Below are positions 43,636 to 57,800 of a stretch of 64,000 nt of DNA, one piece after another. Made by a program: the position numbers and the translations under genes. The stretch spans positions 1-64,000 of the forward strand of contig JAJIRX010000734.1 of assembly GCA_023853785.1 (NCBI GenBank), written 5' to 3'. The notes under the pieces are model-generated. The model was given only the letters and a program-made list of their open reading frames with translations, searched no databases and was not told the origin of the DNA. This stretch comes from Psilocybe azurescens (Eukaryota; Basidiomycota; Agaricomycetes; Agaricales; Agrocybaceae). Each line of letters opens with the position of its first letter. The stretch's first letter is position 1.

Positions 43636-46600
43636 TACACTGCCTCATAGCTCCTTTTTTCTTCTTTTATTCTTGGATCTCTGTACTTTTATTTCTCTGT
43701 GTTTCATAATTTTTTTTTGCTCCTGGCCTGGCAGATAGAGGACTTGCTTTGTTTTCTTTCTCCGAACTGGTATTTTGCGTCGTTTTTGCTGTACGATATG
43801 CTCATTTTACCCCACTAAAAACATCGTGTATTCTCGTTTCTGTTTTGTTTCCTGTAGATACTGATTGTACATAAAACGACGGTGCAGAGAGTATGCGATT
43901 TTACCCCACATTTAATCAGCTTAAACAGTTCGGCTTCATATCGGAGAGAAGCATTTCTTGCTCAATAACGGGACATTTAAGAGATCTATTTATAGATGGA
44001 AAAGAAGCTATCCTGTAACCTGTCGGAAAAACGACGACGCCTTGCATGGCTGTTACTTTAAATTTGTGATACCAATAGTACTTCCAACTTCTTATACAGT
44101 ACTTTAGCAAGCCATGGACGAGATGAGATGCCTGCTAGTGGGCCGCTGGCACTGTTAATTCAGCAGCTGACAATTGAAGGAGTTTTGACTTTTTAACGGT
44201 GGTGCTAGCTCCGCCTCTAGCCAGTGCTTGGTTTTAATGTGCCGGACACATGAATCCTGACTGAGGGAGCCAAATTTGTCAAAATATTATTTCAAGAATA
44301 CAAAGATGGATTATACGCTCCGGCTGAGCATGTCATCACAGTATGGACACTCCCAACGTGGTCCTGTGTCTTTGTTATGCTTGTTGCTGCGCGAATATAT
44401 TCTGAGTTTTTGAGGGCTGCTGAGCCTCTTATCACAGCTTTCGATAGTAAAATCGACTGGTTTCTGTATCCGCCAAACGCTGACTATTTTTTAGGGTTTT
44501 TCCGAGAAATATTCCCGTAGTGGGCTTCTTGGAGGGTAATTTTGATCATTTTCTACGATATTATGACAGTTATTTGAATCTTCTTCAGGCATAATCCCAA
44601 GGTCAGCGTAATCGGAGAAATTCAACTCTGAGATGTCTTGTCCGGGATTTTGATGTACCCTTGATAGGAGATTAGAGTCCATTATATCGACGTTAAGTAT
44701 TGTAGGGGTGCCTTTGCTATCTGAACACGGATAACGGTCGGGGCATCTGGAAAATCGCCATTGGTGTCTACGAAGGAGTCTTGCTGACATCTTGACCAAC
44801 TCTAAGCAGAAATGCTCAGACCGGTGTAATTATAGACCCTGAGATCCGTTGGAACGCCACGATCTGAGGGTCTATGGTAAGACTCAGCATGGAGTTCGAC
44901 ATTAAAGTCAACGGGTGCGAAATTGGAGCTAAGCTGTCGGAAAAAGCTGCGCTGCGAGGTTGAAGCAGAAGAATAGTAGTCCATGGACGACGAACGCGAA
45001 AAATGTTCTTTCAGTAATCTCACAAGCTGAGGCCGACAAAACAACGACAGTCTTCTCCGTACCAATTCCAATCTAAAGGTTTCGCAATGTTTCGCAAAAG
45101 GAAATTCTATTATTTCTACTCACCTCGTGGCTGGGAACTGGAGTCATAATGCTAGGCTCTCCGATCTCGTATATCCTCTACCATTCTCCCACTCCCACAG
45201 AATTTCAACAACTCAACTACTGTGGACAGTCAAGAGCATCGTTTAGCTCACGAGCAGTCAGAAGAGAATTGAAAAATAGACCAATTGCTTTATACCACAT
45301 TTCCAGAGATCTAAATATTGTACTTCGTGAACCATCGAGCAAACGTCTTTGTAAGGGCATGCCGTCGGCTGACGTTTGTGTGCATGGCCCCGAACTCGGC
45401 GTGTCTGAAGATGAACAAAAAATGTGTCAATTGTGTGCCTACATCATCGTAATTCGGTTGTCGTTGCCTTCCATTCACACTGATGTATTTAGTCCAAATC
45501 TGATGCCTCCTAAATGCTACATTGAGATATATTGACTCGGTCTGTCGTTACGTATGATGTTGTGTGTTACCCAGTCCCAGTAACCTGTATAGGTGATGTT
45601 TCTATCTGAGTGTACTAAGGCTGAGCTACAACCAACCCGGCTCGCTATAACAGGGTAGCGTAAACATAAGATATCCTATTTACAGCACAAAATATACAGT
45701 TATATCTTCCGTACCCCTTGAGACCGTAGAGGCAACAGAATGAGCACCGTGAAACCTCCTGTTGATACCTAGCATGATCCCGGGAGGACATCTAATTTGA
45801 ATGTTGAGTTGGCAAGATAACAGGTGATGATATTGTTGACTGTTTCAAACAGTCGTATACAGCTATCTACGCGGTTCAAGATCTAAAGAGCAGCGTATGT
45901 TGTGAATCTTCCGGTTAACAGAAACTCCATGTGGTCCACCAGGTGAACCCAGGTCTTGGGGTCCATGACCATCCAGGGTGTGCCGGGAGATGAGAAGCGA
46001 GGTCGGCATCTGAGAGTAGGAGCATCATCAACTGCTTGGGGGTATCCCCCACGCCGTTCTATATTGGAAGCTTTGAATGTTTCCATAATGGAAGATATCA
46101 TATCCTATATGATATTAGGTCTAGTATATTCCAAATATGCCGAAATAAAACTCACTTGGTAACCGGAGGGTCGAGTGATAATTCCACGCACATATGAGTC
46201 ACTGTCGTACGCCGATTTGCAGTACACTACTGTGGTCCATTGGTATATACCTTCTGGATCGGAACTGCACTGCATAAAGAATCAGTTTCACAGGAGAGAA
46301 GAATACATAAAGCAGCTACTTCGTTGTCTGTCTTCATTTCCATGCCATCCCCTGCATTGGCCTGTGCCATAGCCATAAACTAACTAGCACGTTGAGACGT
46401 TGAGCGTCACAGTTACGTATAACGAAGGGAAGATCTGACTACGGTGATCAGCTCCGGTTGATGAAAGAGCAATAGAAATAAGAGAACTCGTAAACAGAGG
46501 CTGTAGAGAGAAAACGTTGACGAGCGATGGTGATGGTACGATTGAAAGATAACAAAGGGCGCTTATTTTAGAATCTGATTATAATCATCTTTGTTAAGTA

Positions 46601-49254
46601 ATTTCCGCATCTCGGACCGCGCATCACGAGTGTCTATTGATCATCAGGGCTACTTAATTAGCACACGTACAGAACTCTTTTAGGAGACAATGTCCATTTG
46701 AAGAAAATCAGAATATATTAACAAAGCTAGAGACAGATTCAGTAACTTTACAACGTACTACAGAGCCCATTAATAAGATACACTTTAGGAAAGAGTCACA
46801 TCTGTACCTGCATTTCTTCCTTCCTATAGATTAGTTGGTTATAGCATGACCGGCACTCCAGGAAAAATGACCATCTGTTGGACAGTGGAAACTCCGCGCG
46901 ATCCACAATGGAGTTCAAGACCCAAGAGACAATCAGCATCCAAGTGGTATCGAGTGAAGAGAAACGGAATTCGACGTCTCAGGGTTGGTAGAGCGGGCAT
47001 ATCACAATATCCATTCGATTTGACATAAATATCGATTAGTTGCCTCGAAAACCGTGATAATGGAACTTATTGCTGCCTGAACCATAAATCAACGAAGTGG
47101 GCACGATAATGAATGAAAGAGCAAGCAAATTAATTCATAGCTTACTGGTTTTGGCAATAATTGCTTGCCCGATACTATACGGTTGTTTGTAAAATCGACA
47201 GCACACGATGGTGGTGTTTCGGTATGGATCCTGTATGGGGATGGGCTCCGCGACGACCTTTATTTGGGTCAAATTTCAAATAAAGTACAGAGACCCTGCA
47301 TGAAGGTACATACAGGGCTTGTGCTATTGTCCACCTGTACCAACTGTCCCGTCTTAGTGACCAGTTATAGACATCACTTTAACCTATGCTGTACGAGAGA
47401 CTCAAAGTTCAGAACTTTGAAACATAGGGAAGAGCAGACATGGCGACACATGAGGTGACTAACCTATTCAAAGGGAGAAAAACTTCTCAGCATAATTGAC
47501 GTCATCGTTTTCTAGATATAATGCATAGGAAAGAATCGAGGACAGCCCTTTTGTTGGACTTCATATCTGTTGCATGGATTCTGTCATTAAGATTAGATTC
47601 GTGCTAATTATAAAACTCTCTTCGGCAGAGACAAGGTTTGGTGAAGGGTGTTAGAGGTCCTGCTGCTCTTAGAAAGACCGATAACATGCATCATTAGTAC
47701 CGACGATTCTAGACACAACTCATGGAAGATATGAGCTCTAGACCATCTGAGCCGAGTCGAGCTGCCTGAGCGTGGATTAGACTAGATTACTGTAGATCGT
47801 ATCAGCGGCTTGTGCACGGTTTGTGTGATAGCGCGTTTTCATAGTTAGGAAGAGGAACGCACCTTACCCGCAACACCATACTGCGTGGCTGCTCGACGAG
47901 CATTCAGAGAATTTACAGACGCAGGCTGCTAGGGTAAGTCAGATTAGCCTACTCCAACGGTAGCCCAGGGTATGATCAGGAAGTGATCATCGATAACGCG
48001 AAGGATAAGCGCCCAGCTTGAACAAATCCGCGGCTCGCCATCGTGTGACGGGTCGCATGGTTGGTGCTGTGCAGCATTGAATAAGGCTTCCATTCCCTAT
48101 CATTCTTTCTAATGTTCGGATTCAAATTGCTCACAGCTTGCTTAATCGCGCCAACGCTTTGTGTTATCACGGATAATCATGATTCCGAGTGTTATAATAA
48201 TAACAAGTGCCCATGAGCTGCTCATTTCGATGTATCCACATTCATCAATAGCTTTGACTAAATGTCCATCATAAGTAGATTGACACGGATGCAGGTTCTT
48301 TCTAACGTTTCGGCAGCCTAAGACGGCTTCTTCGACTTTGATAACTACCCCCAAGATAGTAACTACGGTCCTGTTGTACCTATAATTAGCGAGCGCCGAC
48401 TCGGGGGCGTCGAACTAGTTCGTGATTTGGCAGCATGCCATATCTATAATTGAGCTTCCTTTGAACTTCTCTGTAATCGATGATGCTACCGCTTGTTATG
48501 TGATACTGTACACATGAGCACCGAGTGCAGCTATTTATCCCCATCAGTGTATCTCTCACCATCCGTCAACATCTTAAGATATCCCACAACATTCCTACTA
48601 TCAAGTTCTCTGTTGTCGGTGTCAAAGGGATGCTAATATGCAGGTTGTCTCGAAGAAATTTTCTATTCCTTGGATGTATATTGAACCTATCGTATAGCCT
48701 AGATGCTCAAGAACACAATAAACCCTCGCACCTAATGTCAGAAACGTTGATAGAGCGGATATAGGGTTCAATAATTCCAAATAAACCCACGTACGTGGCG
48801 CACTCCGTCGCACGCCGCACAACTGCGCCACACCATACGGGATCGGGGGACGTAAATAACCGTGGGTGCTCATCAGAAGGCAGCGTTGTGTTGCGTCTGG
48901 CAGTTGCATTCGTATCTTGCATACTCGAATACAGTGCGAGACAAAATATCCAAAATAGTGATGTATTTATTGCAGTGATATAATCCGTATACAATATGGT
49001 GGTTGTAATCAAGTATGTACGACAGATGGAAAAAGGAGGATAGCAACATGATTGCGATTATGATAAGTGGAGGAAGCAAAGATACGATAAAACCCAAGTT
49101 AGAGAAGGTGGTGATATGAAAGGAAAGAAAAGTATATACACAAGAAATGATCAAAGTGTGAGAGAACAACAAGAAAAAGAAATGAAGAGAAAAAACAACG
49201 ACAACCCCACGCAACAACTAACACACCATCCCCGACCCAGACACGCCGACACTA
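43636..49254. other. Gene-poor intergenic region (5.6 kb)
   Basis: Contains unassigned ORFs only: minus 45071-44802 (MELVRRRLSLFCRPQLVRLL) and 44799-44491 (ending YPPRSPLREYFSEKP), which could be exons of one decayed gene, and plus 45149-45535 and 46846-47028. None resembles a family I know. The 3' flank of the preceding gene (43640-43760) is T-rich. Confidence 0.35.
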
Positions 49255-52200
49255 TCAATGTGGATGGGTAACATATCCATGATGAACCTCTTCCGACGGT
49301 GCCGCCGTAGACGCTACAGGTTGAGGACCAGGCTGAATCGGCGAAAACTGTACAGGCTGGAATGTCAACTTTTTCCTCGGCTGCCCTGGTATCCAATCCA
49401 GCCCATACTGCGCGTACATGACCTGCCTATAGCTTCGATCCGGAGCTGTCGAGTAAGGCTTATCACGATCACGACCCCTCCCCCTTCCCCCCTCCTCCGC
49501 TTCCTCTCGTACTCGTATTCGCACTGTCACTCGGATCAACACTGTCACCCCCGGGTGGTGCAGTCGAACTCCCACCACCACCACCGCCACTGCCACCACC
49601 ACGATCTGCAGCACCGCCACCACCACCGCCACTTGACGCCAACAAGCCGACCACTAACGCTCCCATCCGCACCGACCCTTAGCCGCCCCGCGAGCTCCGC
49701 CTGCGCCTGCGGCATATAATCCATGCGCAGCCGCATCTGCATCTGCTGCTGCTGCCGCGCATTGTGCGCTTCCTCAGTCGCGCGCTCCCGCGCCATGTCC
49801 TCCTGTTCCTTGCGCTCCTTCGTCAAAGGCGGGGTGGTTGGGCAGGCGCAGACGTAACGGGCGTCGGTTGTTTGCTGGGCCTCGGTGTCTCCTTTCGCTG
49901 CCGCTCGCGCTGCTCCTGATGCTGCTGTCGCTGCTGCTGCAGGTGCCGCTCGCGCTCCAGCTGCCGATTCGACTCCGCAGCAGGATCCTCATGCTGGAAG
50001 CCATCCGCAGGTTGGATCCGAATCTGCTGAAGCTCCTGCGGCGCATGCCTGATCGGCACGAGCTGCCCGCCTTGGCCCTGTTGATACGCCGGGTCCCTGG
50101 CCCGCTCCCTCTCGAGCTCGAGCTGCTGCTGCCGCATCTGCAGCGCCTGGTGCGGGTGCGGGTTGTACGGGAGGTGGACGTACATGCCCTGCAGGGGGTT
50201 CCCATTCTCATCCTCGTCCTCGCCGTCGCCGTCCTCATCCTCATCCTCGGACCCGTCGCCGTACTCGTCGCCCTCCCCGTCGTCCACGCCCTCGGCGCCC
50301 GAGTGCGACCGCGAGTCGCCCCCGTCGCCGTCAGCGTCGCGCGAATGCTGCCCTGAAGACCGATTGCGGCTCCTACGAACATGCCGCTTCGACTTCTTGC
50401 GACAATACTTGTCCCAGTGGCGTTGCAACGCGTCTTGTCTAGAAAGAAGAAACGCGTTAGCATTTCATAGGCAACGAAAACAAAAATGTCAAAAACCCAC
50501 CTAGTCAACACCCGCCCGCAAAACTGGCATCTACACCCCGCGCCTCCGTCCGTGTGCCGACTATCCTTATGCCTGCGCACATCGCCGCTGCGTGTGAAGA
50601 TCTGGCCGCACACGTCGCACGGGTAGCGCTTCACCTTGCGCGAGGGCCGCGCTGGCGCCGCGAACGTGTTAGTCTCGGATCCGCCCTGCTCGTTCTGCGT
50701 GCTCTGGTGCGTCTGGTGAGGGGTGAGGCCATCGTAATCGTGGGCGGGGAGAACCGCGATTGTGGGTATGAGTGTGACTGTGGGTGTGGGTGTTGGTGTG
50801 AGTGGGAATGTGAGTGGGAGTGTGGGTGAGAGGAATGTGGAGGTTGATGTGGTTGATGTGAGTGGGAGGAGTGTGGAGGCTGATGCGAGTGGGAGGGGTG
50901 TCGGTGATGAGGCGCGTCGTATCCACGAGGAGAAGACGCGTAGTACGACGACGATGAAGTACGCGCATGCAGCGATGGCGGCGGGGGATAACTCGCCGAT
51001 GGTGGATGCGGCGGGTAATGCGAGTTCGGGTCCTGGTTCGGGCTTCGATACGGGCTGGGGTTCTGCGAGGGGTAGTAATCAGGATTGCCATTACCACCAC
51101 CTCTACTCCCCTGCGGGTGGTGTGATAACGTGCTCAACGACGAGCCTTGCGCGCCCGGATGGCTCGTCCGGTGGTGCGGGAGCGGGTGGTGGCGGTATCC
51201 CTGAGACTCCTGCGGATGCTGACTCTGCGGGAGGTAGTACCGAGGCGGGTGGTACGGCATCTCCGTGTCTGGCCCTGCCGAGTAGCGACGATGGCGTTCC
51301 CGTTCCGGAGGATACTGATGATGAGAAGGAGGAGGATAAGGGTGATATGTGTGCCTCCGTTCTAGAGGATGCGAAGGAGGAGGATGCGAGTGCTGGTCGT
51401 AAGAGTACCGACGCCCATGCCGATCCTGCGCCGAATGTGAACGTGAACGTGATGCCAGGTTCGAGTGCGAGTGCGAGTTGGAGAGCGAGTCCGAGCCAGA
51501 ATTAGACCTTTCACGCGGACGCGGATGCGAATGTGAATTTGGATGCAGATGGAAGTCCCTTCCTCCGCCCCCGTTCCCATTCCCATTCCCATTAGCTTCC
51601 CTGCTAATACTCCCGTTCCTGTGTCTGCTCCCGTTGACTCTTCCCTCTGCACCCTCATCGACGTCCATATACTCCTCAGCATCACGCGCATACCCAGCCT
51701 TGCGTTGTCCGCGTTCGCGTTCACGGTCGGGTTCTCGTGCTCGTGCAACACTATCCCGATTACCACCTGTCTTTGCCGGAGGCGCACCAGGACTACTAGG
51801 AGGCGAAGGACCTGGAGCGCGGGCGGGGACAACCTCCATCTCGACATCGCTGTCCTTCCCCTTTCCGTTTTTCCCATCTCCCGACCTCGACCCTGACCCA
51901 GATCCTGGAGCTGGACCGATATCCATCACCACCTCCATCTCAGCGTCGGCATCGGCGGTGGCGTCGCCCCTCTCCCTCTCCTTCCCTTTATTCGCCTCCG
52001 CCTCCATCACCTCATCTTCACCCTCCTTCTCCTTCCTATCCTGAACTCCAACGCTGTTCTCCACCTCCAGCGCCTCCTCCATCGTTGCATCTCCCTCGTT
52101 CTCGTCCTCTTTCGTCTTCCTCTTGTGCATTTTCCAAATGAACCTCTCCTTTCGATCCGCCATCGTCCTATGCCAATCAGTCTGTACAACCGGCATCCCT

Positions 52201-54893
52201 GGGTACGAGCCCGTCCCTTCCACCTTCTTCTTCTTCCCGTTGTCTTTCATCCTGCGCGGCGGCCTCTGAACTCCAGACTGAGAACCAGAATCAGACGCAG
52301 CGCCAGATGCTACCTCGCTTTCACCCCTCTCGCTCTCCTCGTCCTCATCCACACTCTCCTCCTGCTGCACCTCCTTCTCTTTCTCCTTCTTCTTCAGCCC
52401 CGCTATCTCTCTCAACGCATCCACGACCCCCTCCTTCTCCTTCTGCGCCCCACCCGCCCCCGCACTCCGACTCCCACCTTCCCTCCTCCTTCTCTCCGCC
52501 TCTTTCTCCCGCGCCTCGACCTCAAACTCCCTCTGCGCTCGAATAGCCGCTTCCCGCTCCACCCTCTGCACCTCGCGCTCGCGCTCCTTCTGCGCCTCCC
52601 GCTCCCTTTGCTCCTGGATCTGGATCTGCACACCCCGCTCCATCTCCCTCTCCCTCGCCTCCCTCACGCGCTCCCGCTCCCTTTGTCTCTCCGATTCCTT
52701 CGCCTCTCTCTCCTGCACATCCACCCCTGCTCCAGTCCCTGCTCCATCGCCTTCTCCCGCTCCCGCGCCTCAAACTCCCTCACGCGATCCGTGAGCTTCA
52801 CCTTCTTCCGGCTCCGCGGCACCCTCGGCGGCTTGAGCACGAACTGCGCGCCGCCCACGTTGTGCATGCTCGTGTTCATGTTCAGGATGAGGTGCTCCTG
52901 CGGCGCGAGCGGGACGTGCTGCGGCACCCCGCCTCCGCCCCCTGCTCCCATTCCCGCCCTCGCCTCTCCTCCCGGACGCCGACGACCCCGCCGCCGCCGC
53001 CGCGCCCTGCGCGCTCGCATGCGCAATCGGCTTCGAAATATGCTGCAGCGTCCCGCCGTCCCCCTGTTATCGTCGCCCTGCGCGCCGCCCCTGTCCGTGC
53101 TTCGCCCGCGGCTTCCGGGGCTGCGGCACCTGGTGCTCCAGCGGGCCTACCGCGCCATGCTGGAACAGCACCAGCTGCTGGCGCATCTGCGCCTCGCGGT
53201 CCCGCTGCAGCTGGCGCTGGCGCTCGGAGGCGGAGGCCTCCGCCTCGAGCTCCGCGCGGGCCTGTTCGTGCGTTTGGATCTGGATCTGGGTGGGCGGCTG
53301 TGGGGAGGGGTGGTGTAGGTGAGGTGTGGGGTGTGTGGGGAATGTTGTTGTTGTTGTGGTGAGTGACGTGGTGGTTGGGGTGGTGGTGGCGCGGATTGCT
53401 GGTGTTGGTGTGGATGTTGATGCGGGTGCGTATACGGATGGTGGTGCGCTTGTGCCTGCGACGCACGTCTCTTCGCCGTCATGCTCGCATCATTCGTCGA
53501 CGTATTATTCGAAAGCATCGTCGGAGGCGGAGGCGGCCCAGACGGCAGGGCATCGCGCGCGGGGCAGCGGGTACTGCTGCAGCGGCCTCTGATAGTGGGG
53601 CTTCGTGTACGGCGCCGGCGCGAAGATGTTGATCTGCGGGAACGGCGCCGGCGGGTCCAGCGCGACGGTGACTGGCGGGATGTAGATCTGGCGCGGCGGC
53701 GGCCCAGGAGGGTGTGGCGGCTGGTGCGGAGGTGCTCTATCTCTTTGTTGCTGCTGGGGAGAGTATGGTGGCTGGTGCTGGCGCTGGGGGATAATGAGGT
53801 GGTGGTGATGGTGGAGATTGTTGGTGTGGGGGCGGACGCGGATGATAGACTGGTGGTGATGGTGGATGCGGAGGAGGAGAGTGGTGCTGACGGGGGTAGG
53901 GATACTGGTGCGCAGGATGAGAACGAGATGGTAGCGGCTGCTGCTGCTGCTGCTGCTGCTCCGGATGACGGTAGGGGTGCGCGGGTGGAGGAAGAGGCCG
54001 GGGAGGAGGAGGACCCGGATGGCGGTACTCGTGGCGATGCGAGGAGCGATAGCGGGGATCCCGCTCGGGATCGCTGTCGTACTCATACAACGGCGAGTGC
54101 TGGTGTCTGCTGGTGGTCCGCGGAGGCGGGGCTGGGGCAGTGGCAGACGCGGCGAGGGTGACCGGTACGCAGTCGTCTGAACCCGCGGGGCAGGAGGAGA
54201 CGGCGGGTATTCTAGGCTCTCGGGGGACGTCGAGGATGGTGGAACATACGACGGGCGTGGATGGTACTCCCCGTGTATGAACGCGGTGCCTGGTACGATC
54301 TCGGAGTGTACGCAGCTGAAGAAGATGAGGGTCCCGCACGGTCGCTCGAGTTGTCGCGCGAATGGGTAGGCTGAAACTGTGGCTCCGGGCAGTCATCGTC
54401 GCCGTACAAAGGTCTCTGTGCCGTTTTTGCTCCACACGTGGTTTCGGTGCAGGAGCAGACGTGGATGTGGACGCAGCGCTATTCTCTGACGCCCATGGTG
54501 GATCCGGGATGGGTTTGAGGGCGGCATGGTCTCTAGAGCGGCTCTCCCTGATAACCCTAAACTCAGGTATCGACTTTTTCTTGTCCTTCATGCGCATACG
54601 GGGGCAGCGACTCGGATGCGTCTGGTGCATCCTCATTCTTCCTCGCCTTCTTGGTCTTTTTTTCTGCCGGTGTTGTCCCAGGTGGCTGGGGTGAGATGGG
54701 GGGTAGCTGGGGAGGACGAGCGAGAGCGGGAATTGGTGTCGGCGTTGTCGTTGTCATTGTCGTTGTCGTTGTCGTCGGCGTCGTCAGAGTGTAGGATGTC
54801 AGTGATAGGGCGAGGGCGTTTGTTGGTGGTGGGCATGAAAGAAGAGAGGGTTGTTTGGACTGCGCCACTGCCTTCCCTATATGGTCCATTCAT
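49255..54893 (-). CDS. Large low-complexity C2H2 zinc-finger protein, putative transcription factor
   Basis: The N-terminal frame starts MNGPYREGSGAVQTTLSSF (54893) or MPTTNKRPRPITDILHS (54836). Then come Asp/Asn repeats, a Pro/His/Gln-rich region (poly-Q at ~53940-53962), HVPLAPQEHLILNMNTSMHN, VKLTDRVREFEAREREKAME, and a long Arg/Glu coiled coil (52724-50750). Finger 1 is CDVCGQIFTRSGDVRRHKDS plus RH (C-x2-C-x12-H-x4-H, ~50620). Finger 2 is CQFCGRVLTR, then an intron (~50502-50440), then QDALQRHWDKYC (C-x2-C-x12-H-x4-C). A Gln/Arg-rich tail ends APSEEVHHGYVTHPH at 49255. Two fingers near the C-terminus suggest nuclear DNA binding. The frame changes at least at 49831-49834, 50746-50749 and 52734-52737 (each a run of four C/G where five restores frame) and several times in 53.0-54.7 kb. 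Exact exon structure is therefore uncertain. Confidence 0.75.
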
Positions 54894-57800
54894 TTCAAAT
54901 CAAATCAGCCAACCATGTGCCCTCGCCCAACTCCGGTTCCGCATGTCCCTTGGGTGGGAGCTTGGATTCCAAGCGTCAATCTTCGCTTCCCACCCATTCA
55001 TTTCTTCGGTCCTTTTGGCAACTCAGCCCTCCTTCCCGCGTAAAATACGCCACGCATCTAACCAAATTCGTGAAAATGCCCCAATTCGGCTAACCTCACT
55101 TCCAGGACCCCCATCATCATATCATCGATCGCTCTAATCGATTAAAAATAAAACCATTAAAACCAACATGCATCGGGTCCGTCCTCATCTCCTCTTTCAA
55201 CTCATTCCCACCGGATTCACATCATATCACACGGCATTAAAAGCGCATTGCAGCAGTTCCCAAGGATGCACCCACCTCGCCTGCATTCACACCGTCCCAA
55301 AACATTCCTACCATTTACATCAATCAACTTCCGGACCAAATTCAGATCATTGAGGCGCAGTGAGGCGCTGTTTCTCCGTTTATGGCGGATTCTATTCGAT
55401 AGACCCCGCGACACCCCCTCCTTCCCACGCCTCTCTCTCCGGCCCTCAGGGGTTAATATAGTGTCAATCATTGTCAATTTCAATTGCTTTGACGACATCC
55501 ATGTGTCAACAACCATTATAAGATATTGGCCCTCCTCTTCATCACACACACACAATTGGGACTGACAATTACAACGAACGAACTAATTTTATACTACATT
55601 TTATTTCCGTACAAGATGACTACCACAGTCATAATCAAGACATCCATAAAATTAGATTGATCGTCGGAGCAGTTTTGTTATGTAGTAATAAAAATACGCC
55701 CCTGCTGAGCCAAATTCAGCCAAGTACGTACTGTCAGCGCTGAACTTAAAAGTTACTTACGACACTATTGCTGTTACTGTTGCGGTTGCGACTGTGATTG
55801 CGAATCGTGTTCCCGAGTGGTCGTCACCGCAGATACAAAATCTGAATCAGGCATTCGAACAGATTCCAGCGCGGCACCCTGCACCTTGAACTGATTGTTG
55901 ATTATGTATCACTCGCTGGATCATGATGCATTCCCAAGATAAATATTCACAACGGATGGATGCACTGAAAAACTCCACGCTAACGTAATTGCAAGTACTA
56001 ACGGTATGTCATTAGCCTGCCAATCATTGGACTGTCGCCTTCACGTCCAACTATATATGACACTATAAACTTTCAGCAAACCCATTGCGATAGCTCAACA
56101 CTGTAGACTATAGCAAGAGTCCGAGTCTCGATGTCACAACCAACTACATACTGTCGAACTCGTACCCGTAGGTGGGCGCAGTGGACAGTCCACGCTACAC
56201 ATATGGGGTTACGATAGGGTATAAAAATAAGTTCAGAAAACCCAGATGTACGTACATAGTCTGCCCGTTTCTTAGCACCTCCCTCTTTCTCCCCACATCC
56301 TTCTGATTTGAGGGTTGCTCGGGCGTCTGACTGTCAAACCCTCGCTTACCGACTCCATCAGCGCCAATCCACTTACTTGGCTCTGACATGTCTTTAGAGA
56401 TACGAGACTTGTGATTAATGTAAATCTCTTTCAAGCATGAGCTATAATTTATCACATCGCCCGAGAACATCGAAACCACAATCTTCGTAAGTACCGACTG
56501 AAATAAGACTCGATTCGGCATACTAAAATGTCCGAGAAATTGGTCGGACAAAATAGACCATAAATAGCAGTCTACCCACCGAAACTCAAAAACTAAGGAG
56601 TAATTCGCCTAAAGGGGTTGCGTTATTGAGTACGTATCATATCGCCGAGTCATGTATGGTACACAGTTGTATTTCCCGCAAACCAAGTCGGGAAATCAAA
56701 ACTCATGTCCAGACATATATGTATATAAGGGGGTATGGGGTACCACTGGCACGCATTAAGACAGGGCCCGACTGTACAGTAACATACTTACTACCCCCAA
56801 AAATCCAGACCCAATCCGTACATTGACCCATCAGGCCCCAGGCCCAACTCAAGCCACTATCGCTTGCGGCTCGGCGTTCCCCAAATGGAAAGTCTTAGGC
56901 CTGCCTACCTAAGTTAGTTTAAGCGAAGCGACCATGTGAATATTCTAACCCTCTATAATCCATCTTATCTCTCAGGCATGCATCTCCGCCGACCTACATA
57001 GTTTTCGATAGTTACTTATTGTTATCACCATTGTTACTCAGAGGCTAGAACATCCGACTGTGCGTTATGGGGTATGTATGTGGCAGGTGACGATGCCCGA
57101 TAGCAGGCGCAATGCAAACGGCCGTCTGTGAATTAGTGATGGATCGATGATTGGTATTAGCTTGGCGCCGAGAGTGTGGGCCACAATCTACTGGAAGAAC
57201 TCGTCGCTTGGAAAACATCATCCATTATTATCATCGTGTATTTCGTCCTTACATATGTACTTGCACTAGCTAACATTCAATACGCGCATAATGGCAGATA
57301 CCTCGCAGGAACAGAATTGTGCAGTGAGAGGACCAGGACGAGCACGACTCTTGGGTTCGCATGCTCTACTACATCTTCGAACTCTACATAACATATCGTA
57401 GAAACGTTTAGAACGGCCTGAATAAATGAACGTTTCTCACAGGGCCAGCCTGCAGATTTTGCAAATAAGCTTACATGCATGCAATAGTACTACTGCTCTG
57501 CAACAATGCCTGAGCCATGAGTCATCATCCTTATGAGAATAAAATTCAAGTCGACACTGGAAGAGCCGTCCACCGGTCGTATCTAACATCTGCATGGTCA
57601 AAGTCGTTCAGATTCAGTGTTTGCCGTTGAGTGAAGAACTTACCAGGATTGACAAAGAATTCCTAGGATAAAGAAGGAGGAGGATTCGCTCTTGATATTA
57701 ATATCATGCCTCTGCGTCTGTGACGACGTAGGAAGGCTCGCCTGAGCACATGACTCTCAGTTTCTCTAAAGAAAACTATAGGTAAAACTCGAACTTTTGT

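Noticed and set aside
45149..45535. 128-aa plus ORF as a possible pheromone receptor or mating-locus gene
   Set aside because: No transmembrane pattern, homeodomain or CAAX-type ending is visible; it overlaps the flank of unassigned minus ORFs.
50669..52633. Plus-strand ORFs across the zinc-finger gene (for example 52125-53318, 397 aa; 50762-51505, 247 aa)
   Set aside because: They are antisense shadows of the repetitive coding strand (Leu/Pro/Arg-rich), with no start context or motifs, and the minus strand carries the zinc fingers.
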